64,000 nucleotides of DNA, taken from CG2-30-46-19 sp034414555. Its GTDB lineage: Bacteria; Chloroflexota; Dehalococcoidia; GIF9; AB-539-J10. The stretch covers positions 1 through 64,000 of the forward strand of contig DAOUMA010000009.1 in the NCBI GenBank assembly GCA_034414555.1, written 5' to 3'. Both the position numbers and the translations under genes were made by a program. The stretch's first letter is position 1. Every line of letters starts with the position of its first letter. Below are positions 42,109 to 50,091 of the stretch, one piece after another. The notes below the pieces were generated by a model. That model saw only the letters and a program-made list of their open reading frames with translations, was not told the DNA's origin and searched no databases.

Positions 42109-42921
42109 TCAGATAGAAGTTTCCCCAATCCCTTTCTCTTGCTTACTCTCAAAAAATTCCTCCAGCTTGCTCTTTATCTGCCGGACTTTCTCGGCGCTCT
42201 TTGGCGCTGACTGATAGACATTAAAGCCTTGAACATCGGCATAGAGCAAATCAGGGTCGAAATCCACAAAGCCTAGAATCTGGTAATCGGGCAGGTTTTC
42301 CTTGATGAATTGGCGTGCTGACTCATTATTCGTTTTAGAACCAACTATGAAGCAATGGCTTACCCCTAGACCTGAGGCGTATTTCTCAACTGTTCGAGCC
42401 GTCTGAAAGCTGCGCTGCCCTGGTTCAACCACGATTATGAAGGCATCCACTCCTTGAGCTGTCCCTCGCCCCAGATGTTCTACTCCAGCATCCATGTCCA
42501 GAATCAGCAACTCATCCCGCCCGAGGATGAGGTGGCTGAGCAAAGCTTTCAGCATAGCGCTCTCGGGACAAACACAGCCTGCCAATGGACCCTTGATTGT
42601 CCCCATAACCAGAAGTCTAACTCCTTCCCACTCCATAGAGAAGCGGTCGGGAATGTCGTCAACCTTGGGATTTAGTTGGAAGAAGCTGCCAATAGTACCT
42701 GGCTGTGCTCCAGTGCGCTCATAGACTAGGTCTCCCATTTCGACAATAGGAGTGATCTGCGCGGCTAATTCTGGCGGAATGCCTAAGGCCGAAGCCATGT
42801 TGCCGTCCGGGTCGGCGTCAGCTACAATAACTCTATAGCCGTTCTCTGCATAAGCCATAGCTAAGAGCGCCGCTAAGGTGGTCTTCCCTACACCCCCTTT
42901 CCCTGAAATAGCTATCTTCAT
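42109..42921 (-). CDS. cooC: canonical CooC-type nickel-insertion ATPase
   Basis: Third CooC-like ATPase, on the opposite strand. It keeps the standard deviant Walker A ISGKGGVGKTT with signature lysine, the VADADPDGNMASALG switch region, the nickel-binding C-x-C in AGCVCPESAM and the DMDAGVEHLGRG motif. Thus it is a full CooC in contrast to the Arg variants at 25.6 and 26.7 kb. 270 residues. It has its own upstream region with a near-perfect 18-bp palindrome (42962-42979). It probably matures CODH, with the variants serving other steps (inference). Confidence 0.92.
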   Translation of the reverse strand: MKIAISGKGGVGKTTLAALLAMAYAENGYRVIVADADPDGNMASALGIPPELAAQITPIVEMGDLVYERTGAQPGTIGSFFQLNPKVDDIPDRFSMEWEGVRLLVMGTIKGPLAGCVCPESAMLKALLSHLILGRDELLILDMDAGVEHLGRGTAQGVDAFIIVVEPGQRSFQTARTVEKYASGLGVSHCFIVGSKTNNESARQFIKENLPDYQILGFVDFDPDLLYADVQGFNVYQSAPKSAEKVRQIKSKLEEFFESKQEKGIGETSI

Positions 42922-42961
42922 TGGCTTTTAACCTCTGGTTAATTCTAACACCTAAGGTAGC

Positions 42962-42979
42962 GGACCACTATAGTAGTCC
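42962..42979. promoter_or_regulatory. near-perfect 18-bp palindrome upstream of cooC
   Basis: GGACCACTATAGTAGTCC pairs with itself except at one symmetric position. It lies ~40 bp before the cooC start on the minus strand, a reasonable operator position. It shares ACTATAG with a site at 10028-10034 before the GH3-like gene. No regulator is assigned. Confidence 0.4.
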
Positions 42980-43099
42980 CGTATGAATCACATATATTCT
43001 AAGAGATTCCAGCTTGGAAGGATATCTTTAGGACTAGCAACGATCCTCAAACCATCCTAATAAGCCTTGTTTACTGATAATTCCGGGTATATGCTGTCC

Positions 43100-43729
43100 T
43101 CAAAAATCGCTTAGCGCTTTCTGCATTCCTTTCAAATACGAAGTGTCATTATGTTTAGTCAGGATGAAGCGGCCGTCTACATAGTCAAAATTTGTGATTC
43201 CACCTACATCCTGCTTGATATGCCAAAAGTGTGAACTATCCAGTCCCAAGAGCGAGCATATCAGAACTTTATTCACCACACGATGCGAGACTAGTACCGT
43301 ACTCCCTTTGTATTTAGAGACTACCTCACTAACTACACCGAGGGCTCTTTTCGCCACATCATCCAGATTTTCTCCGCCGGGCATCCTTACCAGATGTGGA
43401 TTAGCTTGCCACTCATTATGAAGCTCTGGATATAACATTGCCACTTTTTGTTTAGGTAAACCTTGCCACTCCCCGTAGTCGAAATCTATAAGGCCATGGG
43501 TAACTTGTACGGTAACATCTTGGTAGTGAGCCACAGTATTTGCCGTATCCAATGCCCGTCTGAGCGGGCTGGAATAAATAGCATCTAGCTTCAATCGCCC
43601 CAGATACTTGCCCAGCAACTCTGCTTGTCTAATGCCCGCCTCATCTAGGGCTACATCAGCCCTTCCTCTATATGTTTCAGCTACGTTCCACTCAGTTTCG
43701 CCATGCCTTACCAAGATAATCTCTGCCAT
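43100..43729 (-). CDS. histidine phosphatase family protein (phosphoglycerate mutase/CobC-like)
   Basis: 209-residue phosphatase of the RHG superfamily. The catalytic LVRHGETEWN is near residue 6-14, followed by RGRADVALDEAGIRQAELLG, YSSPLRRALDTAN (second Arg) and VSHRVVNKVLICSLLG (second His). Substrates in this group include alpha-ribazole phosphate in cobamide synthesis and phosphoglycerate; the sequence alone does not decide. Given the corrinoid-based pathway nearby, a cobamide role is attractive but unproven. Minus strand, apparently alone. Confidence 0.85.
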   Translation of the reverse strand: MAEIILVRHGETEWNVAETYRGRADVALDEAGIRQAELLGKYLGRLKLDAIYSSPLRRALDTANTVAHYQDVTVQVTHGLIDFDYGEWQGLPKQKVAMLYPELHNEWQANPHLVRMPGGENLDDVAKRALGVVSEVVSKYKGSTVLVSHRVVNKVLICSLLGLDSSHFWHIKQDVGGITNFDYVDGRFILTKHNDTSYLKGMQKALSDF

Positions 43730-43951
43730 AAGCTCACCAATATATTCTCGGCTGTGTTATCTAATTTTGGGAAAGTTTCCCCCAGCTAGTTTTTGTCTTC
43801 GTCAAGATTCCTCCCAAGCATTTTTGTTGTTTTGCCCTTATAACGCAAGTTAAGCCAAGGGCTGTGTAGTATTGCTATGGCCATGTGTGCTGCTTTGCGG
43901 GGTGGCGCTAAACCGATAGTAAGATAGCCAATCGCCTATTTATTCGAAAAT

Positions 43952-44344
43952 CTATTTGGTCAGCATTTCAAATATTTTCTGCTCCAATTCTAGAGCTTCC
44001 TGTGGAAGACTTTTTGGTTTGCCAAGGAGTGAAGAGAGTATGAATATTTTTGCTACTCTTTCAACCAACTCAGCGGTCTCAAATGCCTTTTCCAGGTTTT
44101 TCCCACAACACAAGGAGCCATGATTTGCTAAAAGAACTGCATTCTTTTCCAAATCCACTACCAAAATATCATCAATCTCAATCTTATTGTATTCTACACT
44201 GCTTGGAGTAACTAGGATTCTATCTTCGCCTGAAATTCTAATGCTAATATTCCCCGACGTGCCAATTACAAGACCTTTATGCAACATTTTCTTACCGACT
44301 TCTACTATGTCCGTTTTCAATTTGTTGATTTCTTTCTCATCCAT
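43952..44344 (-). pseudogene. class II aldolase with an internal in-frame deletion
   Basis: The N-terminal part (MLHKGLVIGTSGNISIRISGEDRILVTPSSVEYN) and C-terminal part (AVLLANHGSLCCGKNLEKAFETAELVERVAK) are clear class II aldolase/adducin sequence. The ~80 residues between them are absent: after DDILVVDLE the sequence jumps to KNAVLLANHG. The lost part holds the catalytic glutamate and the HxH zinc ligands; only the last zinc histidine (NHG) remains. The reading frame is intact at 130 residues versus ~210 normally. It is likely inactive. Its start abuts the end of a MaoC relic. Confidence 0.75.
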
Positions 44345-44566
44345 GTTTTCTCTGGTAAATTCTACATCGGTGTAAAGTTAAAACCAATCCTCGCTGGAGG
44401 AGCAAAATTTAAATATCGGTTTCGGTGGCCGTCCTCGCCCTGCTTGCCCGAACTTATCACCAACTTCAAAATCAGCAAAATATCTCTTGTTGTCCCAAAG
44501 CCGTAGCTTTTTCCCTTGAAAGAGTTCTTCGATGGTTTCATTGTCTGGTTTCCGGCACATCCTCAA
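44345..44566 (-). pseudogene. decayed MaoC-like hydratase fragment
   Basis: On the minus strand the pieces KRYFADFEVGDKFG, ATETDI, EDWF and LYTDVEFTREN match, in order, the N-terminal ~50 residues of the intact MaoC gene at 47351 (KKYFDDFEIGDKLG, VTETDI, GDWF, LHTDVEFAKKS). A stop lies directly after EDWF, and frameshifts are needed around GRPPKPIFKF. Homology ends exactly where the aldolase remnant begins, so a deletion joined the two. Confidence 0.75.
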
Positions 44567-44758
44567 ATTTCCTTCGATAGCTAACCTGTGGTAGCATGAA
44601 GTTGCTGTAATTATATACCTCGCCGTTGGGACAGGGAAACCTTCGGATTGAAACCTAAAACGTAATCGAAAGGGAATAGTATGCGGTCTATTTATCGCTA
44701 AGATAAGGAAGTGAGGTTAGGTTGCAGCAGGATAAAAAAGGCAAATTGGTACAATAAG

Positions 44759-45892
44759 CTAAAGACCTAATTCCTTAGCTATAATTTCACGATGGAAGTT
44801 GCTATTGCCAAAAGCCATCGCTCCTGCCCTCGCCCTCCTGTAGTAAAGGTGCATATCGTGATCCATGGTGAAACCAATCGCCCCGAAGATCTGTTGTCCC
44901 AGCATAGTCACCCGCTGACAAGCATCACCTACCCAGGCCTTGGCCATAGCCACACTCTTGGTGGCAGGAAGGCCTTCACTGAGTTTCCAAGCTGCCTCAT
45001 AGGTGACGTATCGGGCACCATCAACATCTGTCACCATATTGGCACAATAATGCTGAACAGCCTGGAAAGTGCCAATAGGTCGATTAAATTGAATCCTTTC
45101 CTTAGCATAGTTAACAGCCATCTCTAATGCAGCTTGAGCACCACCAACCATCTCAGCACACTTGGCTACTGCAGCCTTCTCCAAGGTATCCTGTATCACA
45201 GGCCAGCCCTGGTTCAGCTCCCCTACTATATTCTCCTTTGCTACATTCACATTATCAAAGACAACTTCATTCTGCTTGTCACGTGCCAGCGTCTCAAGGA
45301 TGGTGCATTTGACCCCGGGAGTCTTGGCATCAACCACAAAAATAGTAATGCCTGTCTGAGGGTTTGCCGTCTCCTTTGTCCTAGCCACGCATAAGAGATA
45401 ATCCGCAACGTTAGCATCAGTAACAAAAAGTTTAGTGCCATTGATGCTATATTCACTATTCCGAGGAGAAGCTTTGACTGCGATAGCGGATGCATCATAG
45501 CTAGCAGTAGGCTCAGTCAATGCCATGGTGAGAATTAGCTCTCCCCGGGCAATCCGAGACAGAAATTTCTTTTTCTGTTCTTCACTGCCAGCCTTCAAAA
45601 TAGGCAAGCCACCAAGGACTATGGTGGAGAAAAATGGGCCAGGCAAAATGTTATATCCCATCTCCTCAAGGAGAACCACCAAATCCAGGAAAGTACCACC
45701 ACCGCCATCATATTCTTCAGGAAAGACCAGCCCCATCCACCCAAGCTCCGCCATCTTCCGCCACAACTCAGGTGAATAACCCTTGTCACTCTCATCTAGC
45801 TCTTTCACCAGTTTCTTGGGGCATTCCCTGGCGAGAAAATCACGCGCTGATGCCTTCAATATCTCCTGCTCTTCGCTTAAACCAATATCCAT
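44759..45892 (-). CDS. acyl-CoA dehydrogenase, possibly the non-catalytic half of a heteromer
   Basis: FAD-dependent acyl-CoA dehydrogenase fold, 377 residues: LSEEQEILKASARDFLARECP at the N-terminus, LGWMGLVFPEEYDGGGG near 50, ALTEPTASYDASAIAV near 125, INGTKLFVTDANVADYLL near 150, YAKERIQFNRPIGTFQAVQHY near 270. At the C-terminus, where many enzymes have YEGT with the catalytic base, this one reads MAFGNSNFHREIIA. Such proteins pair with a second acyl-CoA dehydrogenase in actinobacterial steroid side-chain oxidation (FadE28/29 type). The gene directly upstream (45948) is a suitable partner. AAGGGGG lies before the ATG. It is the last gene of a seven-gene minus-strand cluster. Confidence 0.87.
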   Translation of the reverse strand: MDIGLSEEQEILKASARDFLARECPKKLVKELDESDKGYSPELWRKMAELGWMGLVFPEEYDGGGGTFLDLVVLLEEMGYNILPGPFFSTIVLGGLPILKAGSEEQKKKFLSRIARGELILTMALTEPTASYDASAIAVKASPRNSEYSINGTKLFVTDANVADYLLCVARTKETANPQTGITIFVVDAKTPGVKCTILETLARDKQNEVVFDNVNVAKENIVGELNQGWPVIQDTLEKAAVAKCAEMVGGAQAALEMAVNYAKERIQFNRPIGTFQAVQHYCANMVTDVDGARYVTYEAAWKLSEGLPATKSVAMAKAWVGDACQRVTMLGQQIFGAIGFTMDHDMHLYYRRARAGAMAFGNSNFHREIIAKELGL

Positions 45893-45947
45893 TCTCTTAC
45901 CCCCTTATTTTATAACAGACCACCCAAGCCATTTTCCATATGCTTGA

Positions 45948-47132
45948 TTACTTCCTAGGCAACCCCAATCCCCTTTGAGCGATAATGTTGCGCTGAATCT
46001 CGTTAGTGCCACCACCAACACCTATGGAGAGGCAGTTTAGGCACAACCTTTCTATCTTCCCGCGGAGAGGAGCCCATTTGGAATCCCTCTCCAGTTCTCC
46101 ATAAGGTCCCGCAATATCCATTCCTACGTCCGCTATGCGTCTCATCATCTCGCTCAAAAATACCAGTGACATAGAAGCTTCATAGCTAGGATGAAGATTC
46201 TTGCTGTACATCCAGGCAATGCGGTAGCACATCATGCGGCTGACTTCGATCTCCACTGCCATTTCTGCCAGCTTCTGCCGAATTATAGGGTCTTTATCAC
46301 ACTTCCTTTCCTTAACATATTCCACCAGCTCCTCTAAAATTCGCTGAAACATTGCAGCGTAACCTATCCCAGAGCGCTCGGAATCCAGAGCTATCATCAG
46401 TTCATACCAGCCATTGTTTTTCTTCCCCACTAGGTTTTCTTTGGGGATACGCACATTATCAAAGAAAACCTCGTTAAATGAGTGACGATTCATGAGATTT
46501 ATCAAGGGATGTATCGTGATTCCAGGGGTTTTCATATCAACAACGAACATGCTGATTCCATCATATTTTCTGGGGGCATTGGGGTCAGTTCTGGCGGCAA
46601 GCCAGCAATAGTCAGCATAATGGGCATAGCTAGTCCAGATCTTATTGCCATTGATTACATATTCATCGTCTTCCTCTACAGCGGTGGTTTGTAGCGAGGC
46701 GAGGTCAGAACCAGCGTTAGGCTCGCTGTAGCCGAGGCAAATTACCAAATCACCCTTCGCTACACCAAGAGCATACTTTTGCTTCTGCTCTTCACTTCCG
46801 AAGAGTAGGAGGTCAGGTCCTACCCAGTTTACTGCGATCTCCGTTTCTATGCCTACTGGTGCCTTATTGTAGGATAGCTCTTCGGCAAGGATAAGCCGTT
46901 TCATGTGGCTCATCTCTAAGCCGCCATATTGCTTAGGGTATGCTGGTGCCAACCAACCTTTCTGTCCCAATTTTTTTTGAAACTCACGAGAAATAGCCCA
47001 AGACTCATCGGTCTCCTCCCACAACAATGGGTCAAGTTCAAGCCATCGTTTCGGAGTCTCCTTCTTAATCCAATCGCGAACCTCCTTCCTGAATACTTCC
47101 TCTTCCTCGTTAAAACTAAAATCCATCGCCAC
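45948..47132 (-). CDS. acyl-CoA dehydrogenase (FadE29-like)
   Basis: 394-residue acyl-CoA dehydrogenase with FNEEEEVFRKEVRDWIKKETP at the N-terminus, LGYSEPNAGSDLASLQTTA near 140, INGNKIWTSYAHYADY near 165, a probable catalytic Glu region ALDSERSGIGYAAM near 255, and the C-terminal GVGGGTNEIQRNIIAQRGLGLPR. This is the typical catalytic partner in heteromeric enzymes oxidising branched or cyclic acyl-CoAs. A 55-bp gap separates it from 44759. GGAGGTGGCG precedes the ATG. The substrate is unknown. Confidence 0.9.
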   Translation of the reverse strand: MAMDFSFNEEEEVFRKEVRDWIKKETPKRWLELDPLLWEETDESWAISREFQKKLGQKGWLAPAYPKQYGGLEMSHMKRLILAEELSYNKAPVGIETEIAVNWVGPDLLLFGSEEQKQKYALGVAKGDLVICLGYSEPNAGSDLASLQTTAVEEDDEYVINGNKIWTSYAHYADYCWLAARTDPNAPRKYDGISMFVVDMKTPGITIHPLINLMNRHSFNEVFFDNVRIPKENLVGKKNNGWYELMIALDSERSGIGYAAMFQRILEELVEYVKERKCDKDPIIRQKLAEMAVEIEVSRMMCYRIAWMYSKNLHPSYEASMSLVFLSEMMRRIADVGMDIAGPYGELERDSKWAPLRGKIERLCLNCLSIGVGGGTNEIQRNIIAQRGLGLPRK

Positions 47133-47350
47133 CTCCTGTTATCAATCGCTATTGTGGATGTATTCTGGTATAACCTACAATTGACTGTTACAGTGCTAGA
47201 TTATTTTATTCTGTCGGCTGACCTTCTCATCTAACTCATTGAAGGTCAACTTGGTATCTCAAAAGACAGACGCTGTTCTATCATGACAGCCCTTACAATC
47301 CACTGACGTATCTCTTCCAGCATGGACCTCTCGACCGGCTCATAATAGAT

Positions 47351-47809
47351 TCAAGCTGCTTTTTCACGCTTGGCAAGTAACACCTTAGCATCCCAAACAG
47401 TCACATTTTCATCCCTTTGGTTTTTAACATAGGCCCTCAAAGTAACAGTGCCGGTATTTCCCTCCCTCTCCTTTTTGTCAATTACTTCTGCTTCTACATG
47501 AATCGTATCCCCGATCTTCACCGGTGCAATGAATCTAACCCTATCTATGCCATAAAAAGCAAGAAACGCAAGGTCATAAGGAGGTGCCAGCGCTGAGGCT
47601 ATCGAAAGCACCAACATTCCATGGGCTATCCTCTCCCCAAACATGCTCTTCTTGGCAAATTCCACATCGGTATGAAGTTGAAACCAATCCCCGGTCAGAG
47701 AAGCAAAATTCACAATATCAGTCTCGGTGACCGTTCTTGCCCTCGTTGGCCCCAATTTGTCACCAATTTCAAAATCATCGAAATACTTCTTGCCCTTCCA
47801 CATATCCAT
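47351..47809 (-). CDS. MaoC-family enoyl-CoA hydratase-like protein
   Basis: Single hot-dog domain of 152 residues. KKYFDDFEIGDKLG and TETDIVNFASLTGDWFQLHTDVEFAKKSMFGERIAHGMLV form the hydratase-2 motif, with the Asp and His in DWFxxHTD. RFIAPVKIGDTIHVEAEV follows. The family hydrates 2-enoyl-CoA to (R)-3-hydroxyacyl-CoA, or works as half of a heteromer like ChsH1. GCAGGAGGGG precedes the ATG. It is next to DUF35 and thiolase-fold genes, consistent with a beta-oxidation unit. Confidence 0.88.
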   Translation of the reverse strand: MDMWKGKKYFDDFEIGDKLGPTRARTVTETDIVNFASLTGDWFQLHTDVEFAKKSMFGERIAHGMLVLSIASALAPPYDLAFLAFYGIDRVRFIAPVKIGDTIHVEAEVIDKKEREGNTGTVTLRAYVKNQRDENVTVWDAKVLLAKREKAA

Positions 47810-47848
47810 GTTTCCCCTCCTGCCGGAGCAATCAACCCCGTGCTTTAC

Positions 47849-48373
47849 TTAGATAGGCTTGAAATAAGCGATATCATAGATATCACCATGTTTTTCTTTG
47901 CTCCATACAGCCTTAACCCTTGATACGGTCTTCATTTTTCTCCTCACCTTATCGGGGTCAGATAAGTCAAATCCACCAATAAAGTGCGTCAGGCTACAAT
48001 TGGCTTTATCTAGGCGTATTTGCCCTATTATATATGGCGGCTTCTTAACTTGCCCGTAATATTTATAGTTAACAAGACACCACGTCTCTACACTGCCTTC
48101 CTGGGGGAGCTCAATCCATTCCTCCATATCTTCATAACAACTGGGGCAAAATGTTCTTGCGGGAACAAGAACTTTGTTACATTTTTTGCACTTGGTGCCG
48201 AATATCTTCTCCTCTTTCAAGCCATCGAAGAATCTCGTCCACGTTGGCCCCAGAGCCCAATTGTAGGGAAGAACCGTATCATGCCTACTTGTCCGATATT
48301 CCTTTTTGGGGAACGTAAAATCCTCTATCTCAAGTCTAATGAGGTCTTTAATTAATTTATACTTCTCCGCCAT
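47849..48373 (-). CDS. Zn-ribbon/OB-fold (DUF35) protein, copy 1
   Basis: 174 residues: a long N-terminal segment, then the rubredoxin-like zinc ribbon FGTKCKKCNKVLVPARTFCPSCYEDMEEW with four cysteines, then an OB-fold (GSVETWCLVNYKYYGQVKKPPYIIGQIRLDKANCSLTHFIGG). DUF35 proteins bind thiolase-fold partners, delivering or shielding acyl-CoA; here the partner is the gene 15 bp upstream (48389). AAAAGGAGG precedes the ATG. It is a paralogue of the protein at 49573. Confidence 0.88.
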   Translation of the reverse strand: MAEKYKLIKDLIRLEIEDFTFPKKEYRTSRHDTVLPYNWALGPTWTRFFDGLKEEKIFGTKCKKCNKVLVPARTFCPSCYEDMEEWIELPQEGSVETWCLVNYKYYGQVKKPPYIIGQIRLDKANCSLTHFIGGFDLSDPDKVRRKMKTVSRVKAVWSKEKHGDIYDIAYFKPI

Positions 48374-48388
48374 GTAATTCCTCCTTTT

Positions 48389-49552
48389 CTATAGTTCTGA
48401 GCCAAGTATCGTTATTCCGTTAAATTGCTCGGCACCTCCCATAGCATGGGAAAGGGCTAATTTGGCCCCTTCAACTTGATGTTCTCCAGCCTTGCCAGTA
48501 ACCTGCAATGCTGCTTCAGCTACTCTGATAAGCCCAGCAGCACCAATAGGATTGCAACAAAGAACGCCGCCCGAGGGGTCACAGGGAAGCTCACCACCAG
48601 GCGAAAATGTGCCTTTAATTACATAGTCAGGAGCCTCTCCAGGAGGACAAAGCCCCAAACACTCCAAAAACATCAATTCCTGGTAACTAAAAGGATTGTA
48701 TACCTCGGCTACATCTAGCTCCTTTAGAGGGTTAGTGATACCTGCCTCCTTATAAGCTTCCTTAGATGCCTCAATGGTGCTTTGCCACACTGCCTTATTA
48801 CTATCACCAATAAAATATTCTTCACCTCTGAAACCTATCCCTTTGACCCAGGCAGGCTTTTTACAAATCTTTTTAGCCTTTTCTTCTGAGGCAAAGATCA
48901 CAGCGCAAGCGCCATCCGATACCGGACAAACATCATACAATCGAACGGGATAGGTAATAACCGGGGCCTTCGAAACATCTTCTTTGGTGAGCTTTACCCT
49001 GATGTGAGCAAGAGGATTTTTAAGGCCGCCATCATGGGAATCTACCGATACTATTGATGCAGCCTCCCTGGCCTTATCCTCATCAATGTGATAGTATCCC
49101 ATCCACTCACGAGATTGTAATGAGAAGGCTAGGGGAGCACCACCGATCACCACCTGCAGGAATGGTTCAAGTATTGTCATCATAGTTGCTTGTGCATCGC
49201 CCTCATGCTCTTTCTCCGAAGCGATAGCCAGGACAACATCCGCCATTCCCGAGGCAACCCAGTGAATAGCGGTGTGGGCTACAGATTGCCCGGTGGAACC
49301 GCAGGTCTCCGTCCTCAATAGTGGCTTACCCACTACACGCAGGGCATCAGCGAAGTAAAAATGGTTGTAGGCTACTCCCTCCATCATAGAGGGCATGCTA
49401 CCATAAACCACGCCATCGACATCCTTGGGAGTTATTCCCGTATCCTCAAATACCTTCTTCACTGCTTCCCTGACCAAATCGGGATAGCTTAAATCATCCC
49501 TTCTACCGTGCTTTGTTTGACCTGTTCCAATAACCGCAACTGCTCTTCCCAT
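48389..49552 (-). CDS. thiolase-fold protein (SCP-2/Ltp2-like), copy 1
   Basis: 387 residues of thiolase superfamily: VIGTGQTKHGRR at the N-terminus, LRTETCGSTGQSVAHTAIHW near 85 with a cysteine at the nucleophile place, and AEVYNPFSYQELMFLECLGLCPPGEA near 290. SGGVLCCNPIGAAGLIRVAEAAL near 335 lies where thiolases have GHP. Both catalytic histidine positions are changed (HD to YN, GHP to CNP). This is the pattern of Ltp2-type retro-aldolases, where a tyrosine acts instead (known for the actinobacterial igr enzyme; applied here by inference). GGAGGTGATAGGAG precedes the ATG. It is paired with DUF35 on either side. Confidence 0.87.
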   Translation of the reverse strand: MGRAVAVIGTGQTKHGRRDDLSYPDLVREAVKKVFEDTGITPKDVDGVVYGSMPSMMEGVAYNHFYFADALRVVGKPLLRTETCGSTGQSVAHTAIHWVASGMADVVLAIASEKEHEGDAQATMMTILEPFLQVVIGGAPLAFSLQSREWMGYYHIDEDKAREAASIVSVDSHDGGLKNPLAHIRVKLTKEDVSKAPVITYPVRLYDVCPVSDGACAVIFASEEKAKKICKKPAWVKGIGFRGEEYFIGDSNKAVWQSTIEASKEAYKEAGITNPLKELDVAEVYNPFSYQELMFLECLGLCPPGEAPDYVIKGTFSPGGELPCDPSGGVLCCNPIGAAGLIRVAEAALQVTGKAGEHQVEGAKLALSHAMGGAEQFNGITILGSEL

Positions 49553-49572
49553 CTCCTATCACCTCCTTTCTA

Positions 49573-50055
49573 TCATTCAATAATTTTCCAGTAATCTATA
49601 TCCCGGAAATTGCCTTGCCTCTTCCTACGCCATACCGCCTTAACTCTAGCTCCAACTTTTACTTTCTTGGTCACCAGCTCAAAATCCTTTATATCAAACC
49701 CGCCAATCTGCGTCCACATTCCCGTGCCACAATCAACTCCGTCAAGCTTTATGGTAGCCCCTACTAATGGAATCATATCCGGAGTCACTCCAAAGTAAGT
49801 ATAATTGACATAACTCCAGGTAGTTATAGTACCTTCCTGAGCCACCTCAACCCATTCCTCCATAGGTTCGAAGCATCGAGGGCAAAATGGTCTCGCCGGG
49901 ACAAGAATCCGACCACATTTGTTACACTTGGTACCAAGAATCTTCTTTTCCTTAAAGCCTTCAAAAAACTTGGTCCAGGTCGGTCCGAGAGCCATTTCAT
50001 ATGGAACCATGCCCATAGCGCCAACCTTTCTTGGTTTCTCTTTTTGTTCCGCCAT
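49573..50055 (-). CDS. Zn-ribbon/OB-fold (DUF35) protein, copy 2
   Basis: 160 residues, with ALGPTWTKFFEGFKEKKILGTKCNKC leading into the ribbon (CNKCGRILVPARPFCPRCFEPMEEW). The OB-fold part TITTWSYVNYTYFGVTPDMIPLVGATIKLDG follows. It is strongly similar to copy 1 throughout, so the pair arose by duplication together with the neighbouring thiolase-fold genes. GAGAGGAGG precedes the ATG. Likely partner: thiolase-fold copy 2 at 50092. Confidence 0.88.
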   Translation of the reverse strand: MAEQKEKPRKVGAMGMVPYEMALGPTWTKFFEGFKEKKILGTKCNKCGRILVPARPFCPRCFEPMEEWVEVAQEGTITTWSYVNYTYFGVTPDMIPLVGATIKLDGVDCGTGMWTQIGGFDIKDFELVTKKVKVGARVKAVWRRKRQGNFRDIDYWKIIE

Positions 50056-50091
50056 TTAATCAAATCCTCCTCTCATAAGTTTTATTGTCTC

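Noticed and set aside
5004..43039. AGGACTA as a window-wide regulatory motif (single sites near 10030, 42970 and 43032)
   Set aside because: A 7-base motif is expected several times by chance in 64 kb; only the triple array at 8100-8138 stands out.
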